A stretch of 61,408 nt of DNA from an uncultured Fibrobacter sp. (lineage in GTDB: Bacteria > Fibrobacterota > Fibrobacteria > Fibrobacterales > Fibrobacteraceae). Location of the stretch: assembly GCA_934700345.1 (NCBI GenBank), contig CAKUXP010000018.1, positions 1 to 61,408 on the forward strand. The letters are read 5' to 3'. This document shows, one piece after another, positions 16,092-24,164 of the stretch. The stretch's first letter is position 1, and every line of letters begins with the position of its first letter. The position numbers and the translations under genes were made by a program. The notes below the pieces were generated by a model that was not told the DNA's origin, searched no databases, and worked only from the letters and a program-made list of their open reading frames with translations.

Positions 16092-19022
16092 ATGGCAACT
16101 ACAATTGCTCTCGCAGGAAATCCGAACTGCGGAAAGACTACGATGTTCAATGCCCTGACCGGGGCGAATCAATATGTCGGAAACTGGCCAGGCGTTACCG
16201 TGGAACGCAAGGAAGGCAAGCTGAAAAAGTCCAAGGAAACGGTCGTTGCGGACCTCCCGGGTATTTATTCGCTTTCGCCTTACACCCAGGAAGAAGTCGT
16301 CAGCCGTGACTACTTGATGAGTTCCGCGCCGAACGTGATTCTCGACATTGTCGATGCGACAAATATCGAACGGAACCTTTACCTGACGACCCAGCTTCTT
16401 GAACTAGGAAAACCGACGGTAATTGCGCTCAACATGATGGATGCGCTGAAAAAATCCGGTTCGACCATCGACGTAAAGAAACTCTCCGAAAAGCTCGGGG
16501 TCGAAATTGTCGAAACGCAGGCGCTTTACGGCAAGGGCGTGCAGGAAGCGGCGGCGAAGGCTGTTGAAATTTCCCGTTCGAATGCGACCCAGAAACAGGC
16601 GAAGTTCGCCGACGATGTCGAAACCGCCATTTCCGAAATCGACAAGATTCTCCCGGCGAGTGTCGATGCGAAGCTCCGTCGCTGGTTTGATATCAAGCTG
16701 ATTGAACGCGATAAGAACGTTTATAACCGACTATCCCTTTCGGATGCGGACAAGGCGAAAATCGAGGAAGTCGTGGCGAACCTGGAAAAGGCCCGCGACA
16801 ACGACAGCGAATCGATTATCACCGACGAACGCTACAATTACATCGCAGACATTCTCGACGGCGTTTTGAAAAAGTCTGGCAGTCGCTTGACATTTTCTGA
16901 CAAGGTGGACCGTGTGGTCACCAACCGGATTCTCGGCCTTCCGATTTTCCTTCTCGTGATGTATTTTGTCTATTACATTTCGGTTTCGACGGTCGGTTCG
17001 ATGGGAACGGACTGGGCGAACGACCAGTTGATGGGAGAAGATGGCTGGCATCTGTTCGGTATCGGTTCCTCCGCTTACGAAGAAGCCGCGGGAGAATTTG
17101 AAGATGCAAGCGTAATCGTGGACGCCGCCGACAAGCGTAACGCTTACAAGCTCGCGGCCCAGAAGATTGTCGATACCTATGCGGTGCAGAGCCAGATCAG
17201 CGCTTTTGCGGCAAAGGGCGATTCGATTGTAACGATCGGGGACAAGACTTTTGCCCTGACGGATTCCGCAGTCGTCAATACGGCAAAGGCTTTTGTCGCG
17301 GAAGGGGCGAATCTTTCCGTTCTGCCGGAAGCTGAAAATGCCGAAGTTTCGGACGGTGAAGATGGCGAAGAAAAGGAATCTGCCGAAGCTATCGTGATGA
17401 CTTACGAACGCGCCCAGGCGATTCTCGCCGATAAGGATGAGGAACTCAACCCGGCGTATATCACTTTCGAGCGTGAAGCGGAAGAAGGCGAGGAACCGAC
17501 GGTGGATTCCGTTGCGTTCAATGCCGAAAATATCGCAGCGGCGAAAGCGGTTGTCGAAAAGGGCGAGCCCGATCCGTCCGATTACGGAATCTTCATTCCG
17601 GGATTGACGGCTTTTGTCAGCGGTCTTTTGGAAAAAGGCGGAGCAAACGAAATCCTTTCCGATGCGCTTGTGAACGGTGTCATCGGCGGTATCGGAGCCG
17701 TTGTGGGCTTTACCCCGCAGATGTTCATCCTGTTTATCCTCCTTTCTCTTATCGAGGACTGCGGATACATGGTTCGCATTGCGTTTGTCATGGACCGCAT
17801 TTTCCGTCACTTCGGACTTTCGGGAAAGAGCTTTATCCCTCTTCTCGTGTCGTCGGGTTGCGGAATTCCGGGCATCATGGCTTCCAAGACGATTGAAAAC
17901 GATAACGACCGTCGCTTGACGATTATGACGACGACGTGGATTCCTTGCGGGGCGAAGCTTCCTGTGCTTGCCTGTATGGCCGGCGTCATTGCCGCCCAGA
18001 TGGGTTCCGGTTCGTGGGTTGCTCCATTGATGTACTTCATCGGTATCGCAAGCGTCCTGATGGCCGCTATTATGCTCAAGAAGACAAAGCCTTTCCACGG
18101 GGAAGCCGCTCCGTTCGTGATGGAACTTCCGCAATACCACTTGCCGCAGCCGAAAACGGTCTTGCTGCACGCCTGGGAACGCACCAAGGGATTCCTTATC
18201 AAGGCTGGAACGATTCTTTTCCTCGCCTGTCTCGTGATGTGGTTTATTTCGACTTACGGCTGGGAAACTCCGGCTCCCGAAGCGGAACAGGAAGTTGCGG
18301 CGGAGATCGTGGAAACGCCGGTGATGGCTGTCGATGGAATCCAGATTCTCGGAACGGAAAAAGCTTCTGCCGCTGAAGAAACCGCAGAAGAGGAATCATT
18401 CACCGCTCTGACTCACGATTCCGAAAACTTGGAATTCGGCATTGTCGAAAACCAGGCGAACTCCATCATTGCCCGCATCGGCGATAAGCTCCGCTACATT
18501 TTCATCCCGCTAGGCTTTGGCGGTGAACAGGGCGGTTGGCAGGCTGCGGCCTCGTCTCTCTCCGGATTCTCTGCGAAGGAAGGCATTGTCGTGACGATGG
18601 GTGTGCTGGGTGGCGTCGATGGCGACGATGCGGATGCTGCTCTCGAAGAGGAAGAAGCGACGAACAAGGTTGTCGCTGCGGTGAAGACTTGGTTCCCGAC
18701 GGCGCTCGCGGCGTTCTGCTTCCTGCTCTTCAACCTGCTCGATTCCCCGTGCCTTGCCGCCATTGCGACGATGGCCCGAGAACTCAATGACCGCAAGTGG
18801 TTTTGGTTTGCGATTGTCTTCCAGAACGTTTGGGCCTGGGTCATGACGTTCATCGTCTATCAGATCGGTAGCGTGGTTACGGGTTCTGGATTTACGGCGT
18901 GGACGGCGATTGCCTGCGTGCTTGCCGCGGCGATTCTCTTCCAGCTGTTCCGCCCGGATCCTTACAAGGGCAAGACGTTTGGCGCGGTCCGTTCGGTCGA
19001 TGTCATCGCAAACAAGAAGTAA
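16092..19022 (+). CDS. feoB: Ferrous iron transporter FeoB with enlarged extracytoplasmic loops
   Basis: This 976-residue inner-membrane transporter moves Fe2+ into the cytoplasm. Its N-terminal GTPase domain shows G1 GNPNCGKT (9-16), G3 DLPG (54-57) and G4 NMMD (114-117). Membrane segments begin near residue 280, and the paired gate regions PQMFILFILLSLIEDCGYMVR and SGCGIPGIMA are present. The protein is about 200 residues longer than E. coli FeoB. One long acidic insertion lies at about 300-497, between the first membrane segment and the first gate. A second acidic, Glu/Ala-rich loop lies at about 720-795. The composition of both loops suggests a soluble domain facing the periplasm. The reading frame is intact. 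Confidence 0.95.
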   Translation: MATTIALAGNPNCGKTTMFNALTGANQYVGNWPGVTVERKEGKLKKSKETVVADLPGIYSLSPYTQEEVVSRDYLMSSAPNVILDIVDATNIERNLYLTTQLLELGKPTVIALNMMDALKKSGSTIDVKKLSEKLGVEIVETQALYGKGVQEAAAKAVEISRSNATQKQAKFADDVETAISEIDKILPASVDAKLRRWFDIKLIERDKNVYNRLSLSDADKAKIEEVVANLEKARDNDSESIITDERYNYIADILDGVLKKSGSRLTFSDKVDRVVTNRILGLPIFLLVMYFVYYISVSTVGSMGTDWANDQLMGEDGWHLFGIGSSAYEEAAGEFEDASVIVDAADKRNAYKLAAQKIVDTYAVQSQISAFAAKGDSIVTIGDKTFALTDSAVVNTAKAFVAEGANLSVLPEAENAEVSDGEDGEEKESAEAIVMTYERAQAILADKDEELNPAYITFEREAEEGEEPTVDSVAFNAENIAAAKAVVEKGEPDPSDYGIFIPGLTAFVSGLLEKGGANEILSDALVNGVIGGIGAVVGFTPQMFILFILLSLIEDCGYMVRIAFVMDRIFRHFGLSGKSFIPLLVSSGCGIPGIMASKTIENDNDRRLTIMTTTWIPCGAKLPVLACMAGVIAAQMGSGSWVAPLMYFIGIASVLMAAIMLKKTKPFHGEAAPFVMELPQYHLPQPKTVLLHAWERTKGFLIKAGTILFLACLVMWFISTYGWETPAPEAEQEVAAEIVETPVMAVDGIQILGTEKASAAEETAEEESFTALTHDSENLEFGIVENQANSIIARIGDKLRYIFIPLGFGGEQGGWQAAASSLSGFSAKEGIVVTMGVLGGVDGDDADAALEEEEATNKVVAAVKTWFPTALAAFCFLLFNLLDSPCLAAIATMARELNDRKWFWFAIVFQNVWAWVMTFIVYQIGSVVTGSGFTAWTAIACVLAAAILFQLFRPDPYKGKTFGAVRSVDVIANKK

Positions 19023-19034
19023 AAAGAGGTGCCT

Positions 19035-19193
19035 ATGTTTGCCAATATCCTGGTTGTTGCGTTTCTCGCCGCGTGGGGTTTTGTCTCGCTCCGCTATATG
19101 CTAAGGATGACAAGGCATGCGGTGAAAAAGCGCGGACCGGCCTGTATCGGCTGTCCAGGATGTGGAGCGGGCATAGGACGGCATTGTAAATAA
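19035..19193 (+). CDS. FeoB-associated Cys-rich membrane peptide
   Basis: A 52-residue peptide starts 12 bp after the feoB stop with an AAGAGGTG ribosome site. It has one N-terminal membrane segment (ANILVVAFLAAWGFVSL), a basic stretch, and a C-terminal cluster of four Cys (ACIGCPGCGAGIGRHC). This is the layout of the FeoB-associated Cys-rich family, small partners encoded directly after feoB in many bacteria. It likely assists or stabilises FeoB or handles Fe2+ at the inner face; its precise role is unknown. Confidence 0.85.
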   Translation: MFANILVVAFLAAWGFVSLRYMLRMTRHAVKKRGPACIGCPGCGAGIGRHCK

Positions 19194-19209
19194 GCCTTTG
19201 CCATAGACG

Positions 19210-19243
19210 ATTCCCTCGGGGCGCAAGCTCCGGGGGAATTTTA
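19210..19243 (+). terminator. Terminator of the ferrous iron operon
   Basis: An imperfect hairpin, ATTCCCTCGGGG with CTCCGGGGGAAT around a GCGCAAG-type loop, is followed by TTTT. It lies 16 bp after the Cys-rich peptide gene and ends the operon. Confidence 0.7.
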
Positions 19244-19530
19244 CTAGGACTATTTTCGGGGCGGATGGTCCTTATTTTTTTTCAGGATGAGTTAACAAAA
19301 TAATTGAGATGTTGGGGTCGATTCAATATTGCGACGAGGGAATGTTTTTATCATAACGGAGCTCACTTAGAACATCGGAATGCCACCGTGAAGCCTTTAT
19401 AATTTTTGAAATTCCGAAAATCGAGGTTCGGGAAAAGCGAATTGGAACTAGGGGACAAACGCAGCTCGCCTTGGCGCTCTGCTCTGGACGTTTCCGCTCG
19501 GAAAGCTTGCATAAAAACTGTCCAATAAAA

Positions 19531-19552
19531 AAGGACCGGCTTGCCGGTCCTT
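19531..19552 (-). terminator. Terminator of the anion transporter gene
   Basis: A perfect AAGGACCGGC/GCCGGTCCTT inverted repeat with a two-base loop lies 26 bp beyond the transporter stop. On the minus strand it is followed by a run of T (AAAAAA precedes it on the plus strand). Confidence 0.85.
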
Positions 19553-19578
19553 TGCGTTTACATTGTAGATATTCGCTG

Positions 19579-21177
19579 CTATTTTGCGGAATCGGTAGTC
19601 TCGGCCGGAGATTCGGCGGAGAGTTCTTCGGACGCCTTGTGGACGATGAGAGAATCCGGCGTGTATGTCGGAATTGGAGCGGCCGGTACGACTTCTACGG
19701 AGACCGGCTTGTCTGCCGCCTCGGGCGCTTCGAAGAAATTGATCTTGGAAAGCCCGAACATCATGAGCCAGGAAATGACAAGTCCGCCGATTCCCATGAC
19801 GATGCCCGTCTTGGCCATGCCGTTTGTATCGGTGTAACCTGTCGCATGGGCGAGCGCATTCGGGGGCGTCGAAATCGGAAGGCACATGCCAAGCGAGCTT
19901 GCAAAGGCGACGGATACGAGGAGCGCGGTAACTCCGCCGAGAGGGGCCAGGTTGTCCTGGCAGGCAACGGCGACCGCGATAAAGATGGGGACGAGAAGGC
20001 TCGCCGTGGAAGTGTGGCTCATGAAGTTCGCCATGAAAAGGCAGATGAGGCCGCTGCCGATCATCAGTGCGAACGGCGACCAGGTATTGAACGGAATCGC
20101 ATTGATGAGATGCCGTGCGAGTCCGGTTTCCTGCAATCCGAGACCGAGCGCAAAACCGCCGGCGACAAGCCAGAGAACGTCCCAGCTCATGTCGTTCAAG
20201 TCTTTCTTCGTGATGACGCCCGTCAAGGCGAATACCGCCATCGGAATCATTGCAATCACGTTGTCGTTAATGCCGTGGACTTTGTTTCCCGTAATCCAGA
20301 GAACAACGCAAAGTGCAAATGTGACATAGACGATAATCGCCCGCGGAGAAGTATCGAACTTATTTGCCCCTTCGCCTTCGATTTTCAGAATCATTTCTTT
20401 CATCTTGATCGGATAAATCTTCAGGAGAAGTACCCAGGCGATTGCCATTAGAACGATGACATAGGGGATGCCGAACATCATCCATTGCCCAAAGCTCACG
20501 TTGAATCCCGCGTTTTGGAGAGCGCCGAGCGCAATTGCGTTCGGGGGCGTTCCGATCGGAGTCCCCATACCGCCGATGTTCGCTCCGAGCGGAATGGCAA
20601 GAGCGAAGGCGGCCTTGCCGCGGTCGTCTTCGTCAAAGAGCTTGAGGACCGGTCCCAAGATGGCGAGCATCATTGCGGCGGTTGCCGTGTTGCTCATGAA
20701 CATCGAAAATATGGCGGTAATCATCATCAGGCCCAGAAGAACGTATTTCGGATTTTTACCGAACGGCTTGAGGAGCACGCGCGCGAGATTCTTGTCCATA
20801 TTATATTTTGTCGCGGCGGAAGCAAGGAAGAAGCCTCCAAGGAAAAGCATGATGATTGGGTTTGCAAATGTCGCCATGATGGACTTGAACTGAAGGGGCG
20901 TAACGCCTTCGACGCGGAACGGCAGCAGGGCGGAATTCGAAAGGGTGAGTATCATCAGCACGATGACGAGCATCGAGGTGGACCAGATGGGGAACGGTTG
21001 CAGAATCCAGAAAAGCGCCGCCATCACGAAAATGGCAATCACGCGGATTTCCAGCGGGTTCAGGAGGTTTTCCCCGGTGAGGCCTAGGGCCTCGTAAGGA
21101 ACGAAAAGCGCAGCGATTGCTAAAATCGATGCGATAATCAGTTTTATCAGTTTTGCTTTTGTCATGATTTTTCCCAT
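19579..21177 (-). CDS. DASS/SLC13-family anion (dicarboxylate) transporter
   Basis: This 532-residue inner-membrane transporter belongs to the divalent anion/sodium symporter (DASS, SLC13) family, which moves dicarboxylates, citrate or sulfate. Both hallmark signatures are present: SNTATAAMM with ANIGGMGTPIGTPPNAIALG in the first half, and SHTSTASLLVPIF with a matching STPPNALAHATG in the second half. About a dozen hydrophobic segments are visible. A hydrophilic Glu/Ala/Ser-rich tail of 45 residues follows the last one. In a succinate-producing bacterium a C4-dicarboxylate substrate is attractive, but that is inference. A second ATG at 21165, preceded by GGGA, is a possible start. A 20-bp inverted repeat lies just upstream. 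Confidence 0.88.
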   Translation of the reverse strand: MGKIMTKAKLIKLIIASILAIAALFVPYEALGLTGENLLNPLEIRVIAIFVMAALFWILQPFPIWSTSMLVIVLMILTLSNSALLPFRVEGVTPLQFKSIMATFANPIIMLFLGGFFLASAATKYNMDKNLARVLLKPFGKNPKYVLLGLMMITAIFSMFMSNTATAAMMLAILGPVLKLFDEDDRGKAAFALAIPLGANIGGMGTPIGTPPNAIALGALQNAGFNVSFGQWMMFGIPYVIVLMAIAWVLLLKIYPIKMKEMILKIEGEGANKFDTSPRAIIVYVTFALCVVLWITGNKVHGINDNVIAMIPMAVFALTGVITKKDLNDMSWDVLWLVAGGFALGLGLQETGLARHLINAIPFNTWSPFALMIGSGLICLFMANFMSHTSTASLLVPIFIAVAVACQDNLAPLGGVTALLVSVAFASSLGMCLPISTPPNALAHATGYTDTNGMAKTGIVMGIGGLVISWLMMFGLSKINFFEAPEAADKPVSVEVVPAAPIPTYTPDSLIVHKASEELSAESPAETTDSAK

Positions 21178-21183
21178 GTTACA

Positions 21184-21203
21184 GATAGGAGTTGTATCCT
21201 ATC
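21184..21203. promoter_or_regulatory. Inverted repeat upstream of the anion transporter
   Basis: GATAGGA and TCCTATC form a perfect 7-bp inverted repeat with a 6-bp spacer, ending 7 bp before the transporter start codon. The position suits an operator or a short leader hairpin. The cognate regulator is unknown. Confidence 0.4.
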
Positions 21204-21373
21204 GAATGATTGCGCAAAGTTAGTAAATAAAAGGTCCCGGAAAAACCCTGTCTGGAATTAGGAAAACGGGGCAAAAGGAAAATAATTTTTTACATGGAGC
21301 TTTTGCTGATAAAGCGTCTTTAACGGGGAATTTTCTGCCGGGAAGCGGGTTTGGCAATTTGTATATTTCCGAT

Positions 21374-23944
21374 ATGACTACAAAGCAATCCCTAGTCGAA
21401 AGATTTTCTAAATGGTACATTCCCCTGGTTTGCCGAAATAAGTTCAAGGCGCTGGCTTTTTATCTAATCCTCGCGCTTGTTCTCGCATTTCCTATCTTGG
21501 TCTATCCCGGACTGAAACTCGATGCGGATCTTTCGAAACTTCTGCCGGAGAAGACTCCGAGCGTTGTCGCCCTGAAGGAATCCTACGAGCGTTTCGGCAG
21601 CACGGATCGCTTTATGATAGCAATCCAGAGCGAGGACCCGGAACTTGTCGCCGCACTGCAGGATTCGATCAGCGGATATATCCACAGAAACTGGCAGGGG
21701 GACTTTGTCTCGACGCAGGTCGATAACGATAACCAGTTTTTTAAAGACAAGGCGCTTCTGTATCTTCCGACAAAGTACCTGGAAAATATCCGCGACAACC
21801 TGGAAGATGTCCAGCTTGAAATCGGTCGGAAGAACGCGCCGCTGACGGTGGATTTGCTCGGGGACGATGCTCCGAAAAAGAAGCGCGTCTGGTTTGACGC
21901 GAGCATTCCGCAGGAACTTGGACTTCCCGACGAAGCGGCTGGCGCCTTTGACGCCTTTTTCAAGAAAGATTCAAAGGAAAACAGAAAGTCGGAGGAATGG
22001 GATAACAAGGCTCCCGTTCCCGCCCATCTGAAAAATCGTCTGATCGGTTCGCCGAAACCCGATAGCACAGGAAAAATTCTCTTCAACGGCGTTGTCAATG
22101 CAAAGCTTCTCAAGCCCTCGACCGATTACGAATTCGTCACCCATATTCTCGCCCGCACCGATACGCTGCTTTCCTATTTTAGCGGCAAGGAATATCCGGT
22201 TCCCACGCGCTTTACCGTGGAAGGGACTTACGAAGGCCTCAAGGAAGTCGATGAGGTCGCAAACGACAGCATTTCCTCTTTTGCCATCAGCCTTGTCCTG
22301 ATTCTTCTTTTGACGGTTTTCTTTTTCCGCAGCATCAAGGGACCGGTTCTTGTCGTGTCTTCTGTTCTCTATGCCTGCATTCCGACACTCGCCTTTACTG
22401 CGCTTTTTTACGGGCGACTGAATCCGTTTACGGTTTTCGTCGCGTCCATTATCCTCGGAATCGGCATCGACTATTCGATTCACATTCTGGGAACGGCTCA
22501 AAAGCTGCGCCGAAAATACGCAACGCTTGAAGAGGTTCTCGAACATGCGCAGAAAAAGATGATCAAGCCGTTTTTCCTGGCGAGCCTTACGACTATCGCC
22601 GCATTCCTCACGTTGCTTGTTGCGCATTTCCGAGGATTTTACGAATTTGGCGTGGTCGCTTCGTGTGGTGTCCTGTTCAGTATGCTGACTTCGGTTCTCG
22701 TCTTGCCTGTCTTTGTCAAGTGCCTCGGCGGGATTCCTGCCGCACCGCAAAACAGCTTTTTTCCGAAGTCCTGGAATGAAGAGAAAATATTCAAGTTTTT
22801 CAAGTATGCTGCGGTTGTCGGGTTTATCCTAGGGGCGGCTTCGCTCTGGTTTGTCCGCGACGTGGATTTTGAGCATAACCTGAGAAATCTCCGTCGTGTA
22901 TCGACTGCGCAAAGCGTCGCTAAAAATAAAATTTCGACGAAGGTAACGAAGGCTTCGAACAAGGCGGTCACATCGACGCCGGCTGCGGTGATGGGATCAA
23001 AGCCGGAACAGCTCGATAAGCTGTATGACACGCTGATGGTTCGCTTGCGTGATGAAAAGGATCCGATGCTCGGAAGTTTTCTCACGCTCCGGACATTCGT
23101 ACCGTCTCTCGATTCGCAGAAGGCGAGGCTTGAAATCATCGATGAAATTCGGGAATTGGCAAACTACAAGGTCTTTGACCGGGCGACAGGCGAAGATTCG
23201 GCAAATATCGCTGCGCTGCGAAAGCTGGCCCAGGTCGATGAAACGTTTACCGCCGAGGATATTCCGTCTTGGTCGCTCGACCTTTTGCGCGAAAAGGACG
23301 GTTCCTACGGAAAGATCGGGTTTATCTACGGAGATTTTCCGAGCTGGGACGCGAATGCTCTCCATAAATTCCAGGAACGTTATGGTCACTGGAATTTTGA
23401 CGGGGAAGAGTTGCGCACGTTTTCTTCGCAGTTCATCCTTTCCGACGTGATTGAATCCGTCAAGGAAGACAGTTTCAACCTGGCGTTTCTCATCATCATC
23501 GTCATCTTTGCGACGCTTGTAATTTCGTTCCGAAAGCCAAAACTGTTTGCTGCGGGTTGTATCTCGTTTGGAATGGGTGTCCTCCTGACCCTAGGTCTTT
23601 TGGGATTCCTTACGCACTTCTTTGACTTTGGAAAAATCAGCATCTACAACGTGATTGTCATTCCGATGACGCTTGGAATCGGGATCGATGCGACGATTCA
23701 CATCATCAGCGCCTGGACTTCGACGAAGGGAATTACCCTGCGCGAACTTTTGGATACGACCGGTAGAAATGTCATGGCGAGTTCGACGACGACCGCTGCC
23801 GGCTTTGTCGGAATGCTCTTCACAACGCACCGCGGGCTGAAGGGAATCGGCGATTTGGCGTGCATCGGAATTATGACCTTTTTGGTTACGAGCATCATTT
23901 TCTCGGTTTTCTTCTGCAAAATTTGGCTGAAGCGGAAGGAGTGA
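21374..23944 (+). CDS. RND/MMPL-family exporter
   Basis: This 856-residue protein is an RND-superfamily exporter of the MMPL/SSD type. The first membrane segment is followed by the DADLSKLLPEKTPSVVALKESYERFGS motif region seen in this family (key part DADLSKLLP) and a large periplasmic domain. Two clusters of membrane segments lie near residues 300-460 and 700-855. Each contains the GIGIDYSIHI or GIGIDATIHI signature. Such proteins export lipids, hopanoids or hydrophobic compounds; the substrate cannot be told here. ATG 21374 is chosen over an in-frame TTG at 21359. There is no Shine-Dalgarno, and TATATT lies exactly 6 bp before the ATG. Confidence 0.85.
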   Translation: MTTKQSLVERFSKWYIPLVCRNKFKALAFYLILALVLAFPILVYPGLKLDADLSKLLPEKTPSVVALKESYERFGSTDRFMIAIQSEDPELVAALQDSISGYIHRNWQGDFVSTQVDNDNQFFKDKALLYLPTKYLENIRDNLEDVQLEIGRKNAPLTVDLLGDDAPKKKRVWFDASIPQELGLPDEAAGAFDAFFKKDSKENRKSEEWDNKAPVPAHLKNRLIGSPKPDSTGKILFNGVVNAKLLKPSTDYEFVTHILARTDTLLSYFSGKEYPVPTRFTVEGTYEGLKEVDEVANDSISSFAISLVLILLLTVFFFRSIKGPVLVVSSVLYACIPTLAFTALFYGRLNPFTVFVASIILGIGIDYSIHILGTAQKLRRKYATLEEVLEHAQKKMIKPFFLASLTTIAAFLTLLVAHFRGFYEFGVVASCGVLFSMLTSVLVLPVFVKCLGGIPAAPQNSFFPKSWNEEKIFKFFKYAAVVGFILGAASLWFVRDVDFEHNLRNLRRVSTAQSVAKNKISTKVTKASNKAVTSTPAAVMGSKPEQLDKLYDTLMVRLRDEKDPMLGSFLTLRTFVPSLDSQKARLEIIDEIRELANYKVFDRATGEDSANIAALRKLAQVDETFTAEDIPSWSLDLLREKDGSYGKIGFIYGDFPSWDANALHKFQERYGHWNFDGEELRTFSSQFILSDVIESVKEDSFNLAFLIIIVIFATLVISFRKPKLFAAGCISFGMGVLLTLGLLGFLTHFFDFGKISIYNVIVIPMTLGIGIDATIHIISAWTSTKGITLRELLDTTGRNVMASSTTTAAGFVGMLFTTHRGLKGIGDLACIGIMTFLVTSIIFSVFFCKIWLKRKE

Positions 23945-24120
23945 GTAGTGATCGGTGATTAGGAATCAGGAGTCAGGAGTCAGGAAATAGAAGTTAGGCG
24001 TTTGGAGAGTGGAGTGTGGAGTTGCGAACGTTTGATGTTCGCTGTGCGACACTAACAACTAATCACTAATAACTGATAACTGACGACCGATCACTAACGA
24101 CTGACCGCCGACCACCAATG
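23945..24120. repeat. Degenerate self-complementary intergenic repeat (copy 2)
   Basis: The left arm consists of variants of GTGATTAGGAATCAGGAGTCAGG. The right arm consists of variants of AACTAATCACTAATAACTGATAACTGAC, roughly the reverse complement. A centre at about 24026 carries GCGAACGTTTGATGTTCGC. The segment could fold into one long imperfect hairpin and fills the gap after the exporter gene. Confidence 0.7.
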
Positions 24121-24164
24121 TCAAATCCAAACGTTATTTTTTATTACAGGCGATTGTTGACGAA

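Larger units (their letters stand above)
19194..19578. other. Gene-free stretch between two convergent operons
   Basis: This 385-bp gap carries the terminator of the iron operon (19210-19243) and that of the anion transporter gene (19531-19552). Between them I see no convincing open reading frame, RNA gene or repeat. Confidence 0.6.

Noticed and set aside
16731..18170. Long open frame on the minus strand opposite feoB (479 codons)
   Set aside because: It mirrors the feoB codon pattern, has Arg/His/Asp-rich low-complexity composition, and shows no domain or ribosome site; feoB itself is unambiguous.
19244..19530. A small RNA or gene between the iron operon and the anion transporter
   Set aside because: No promoter-terminator pair of its own, no conserved fold and no credible open frame were found.
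23945..24120. CRISPR array in the repeat-rich gaps
   Set aside because: The repeated words are short, degenerate and arranged as inverted arms, without regular repeats and unique spacers; no cas gene is present.
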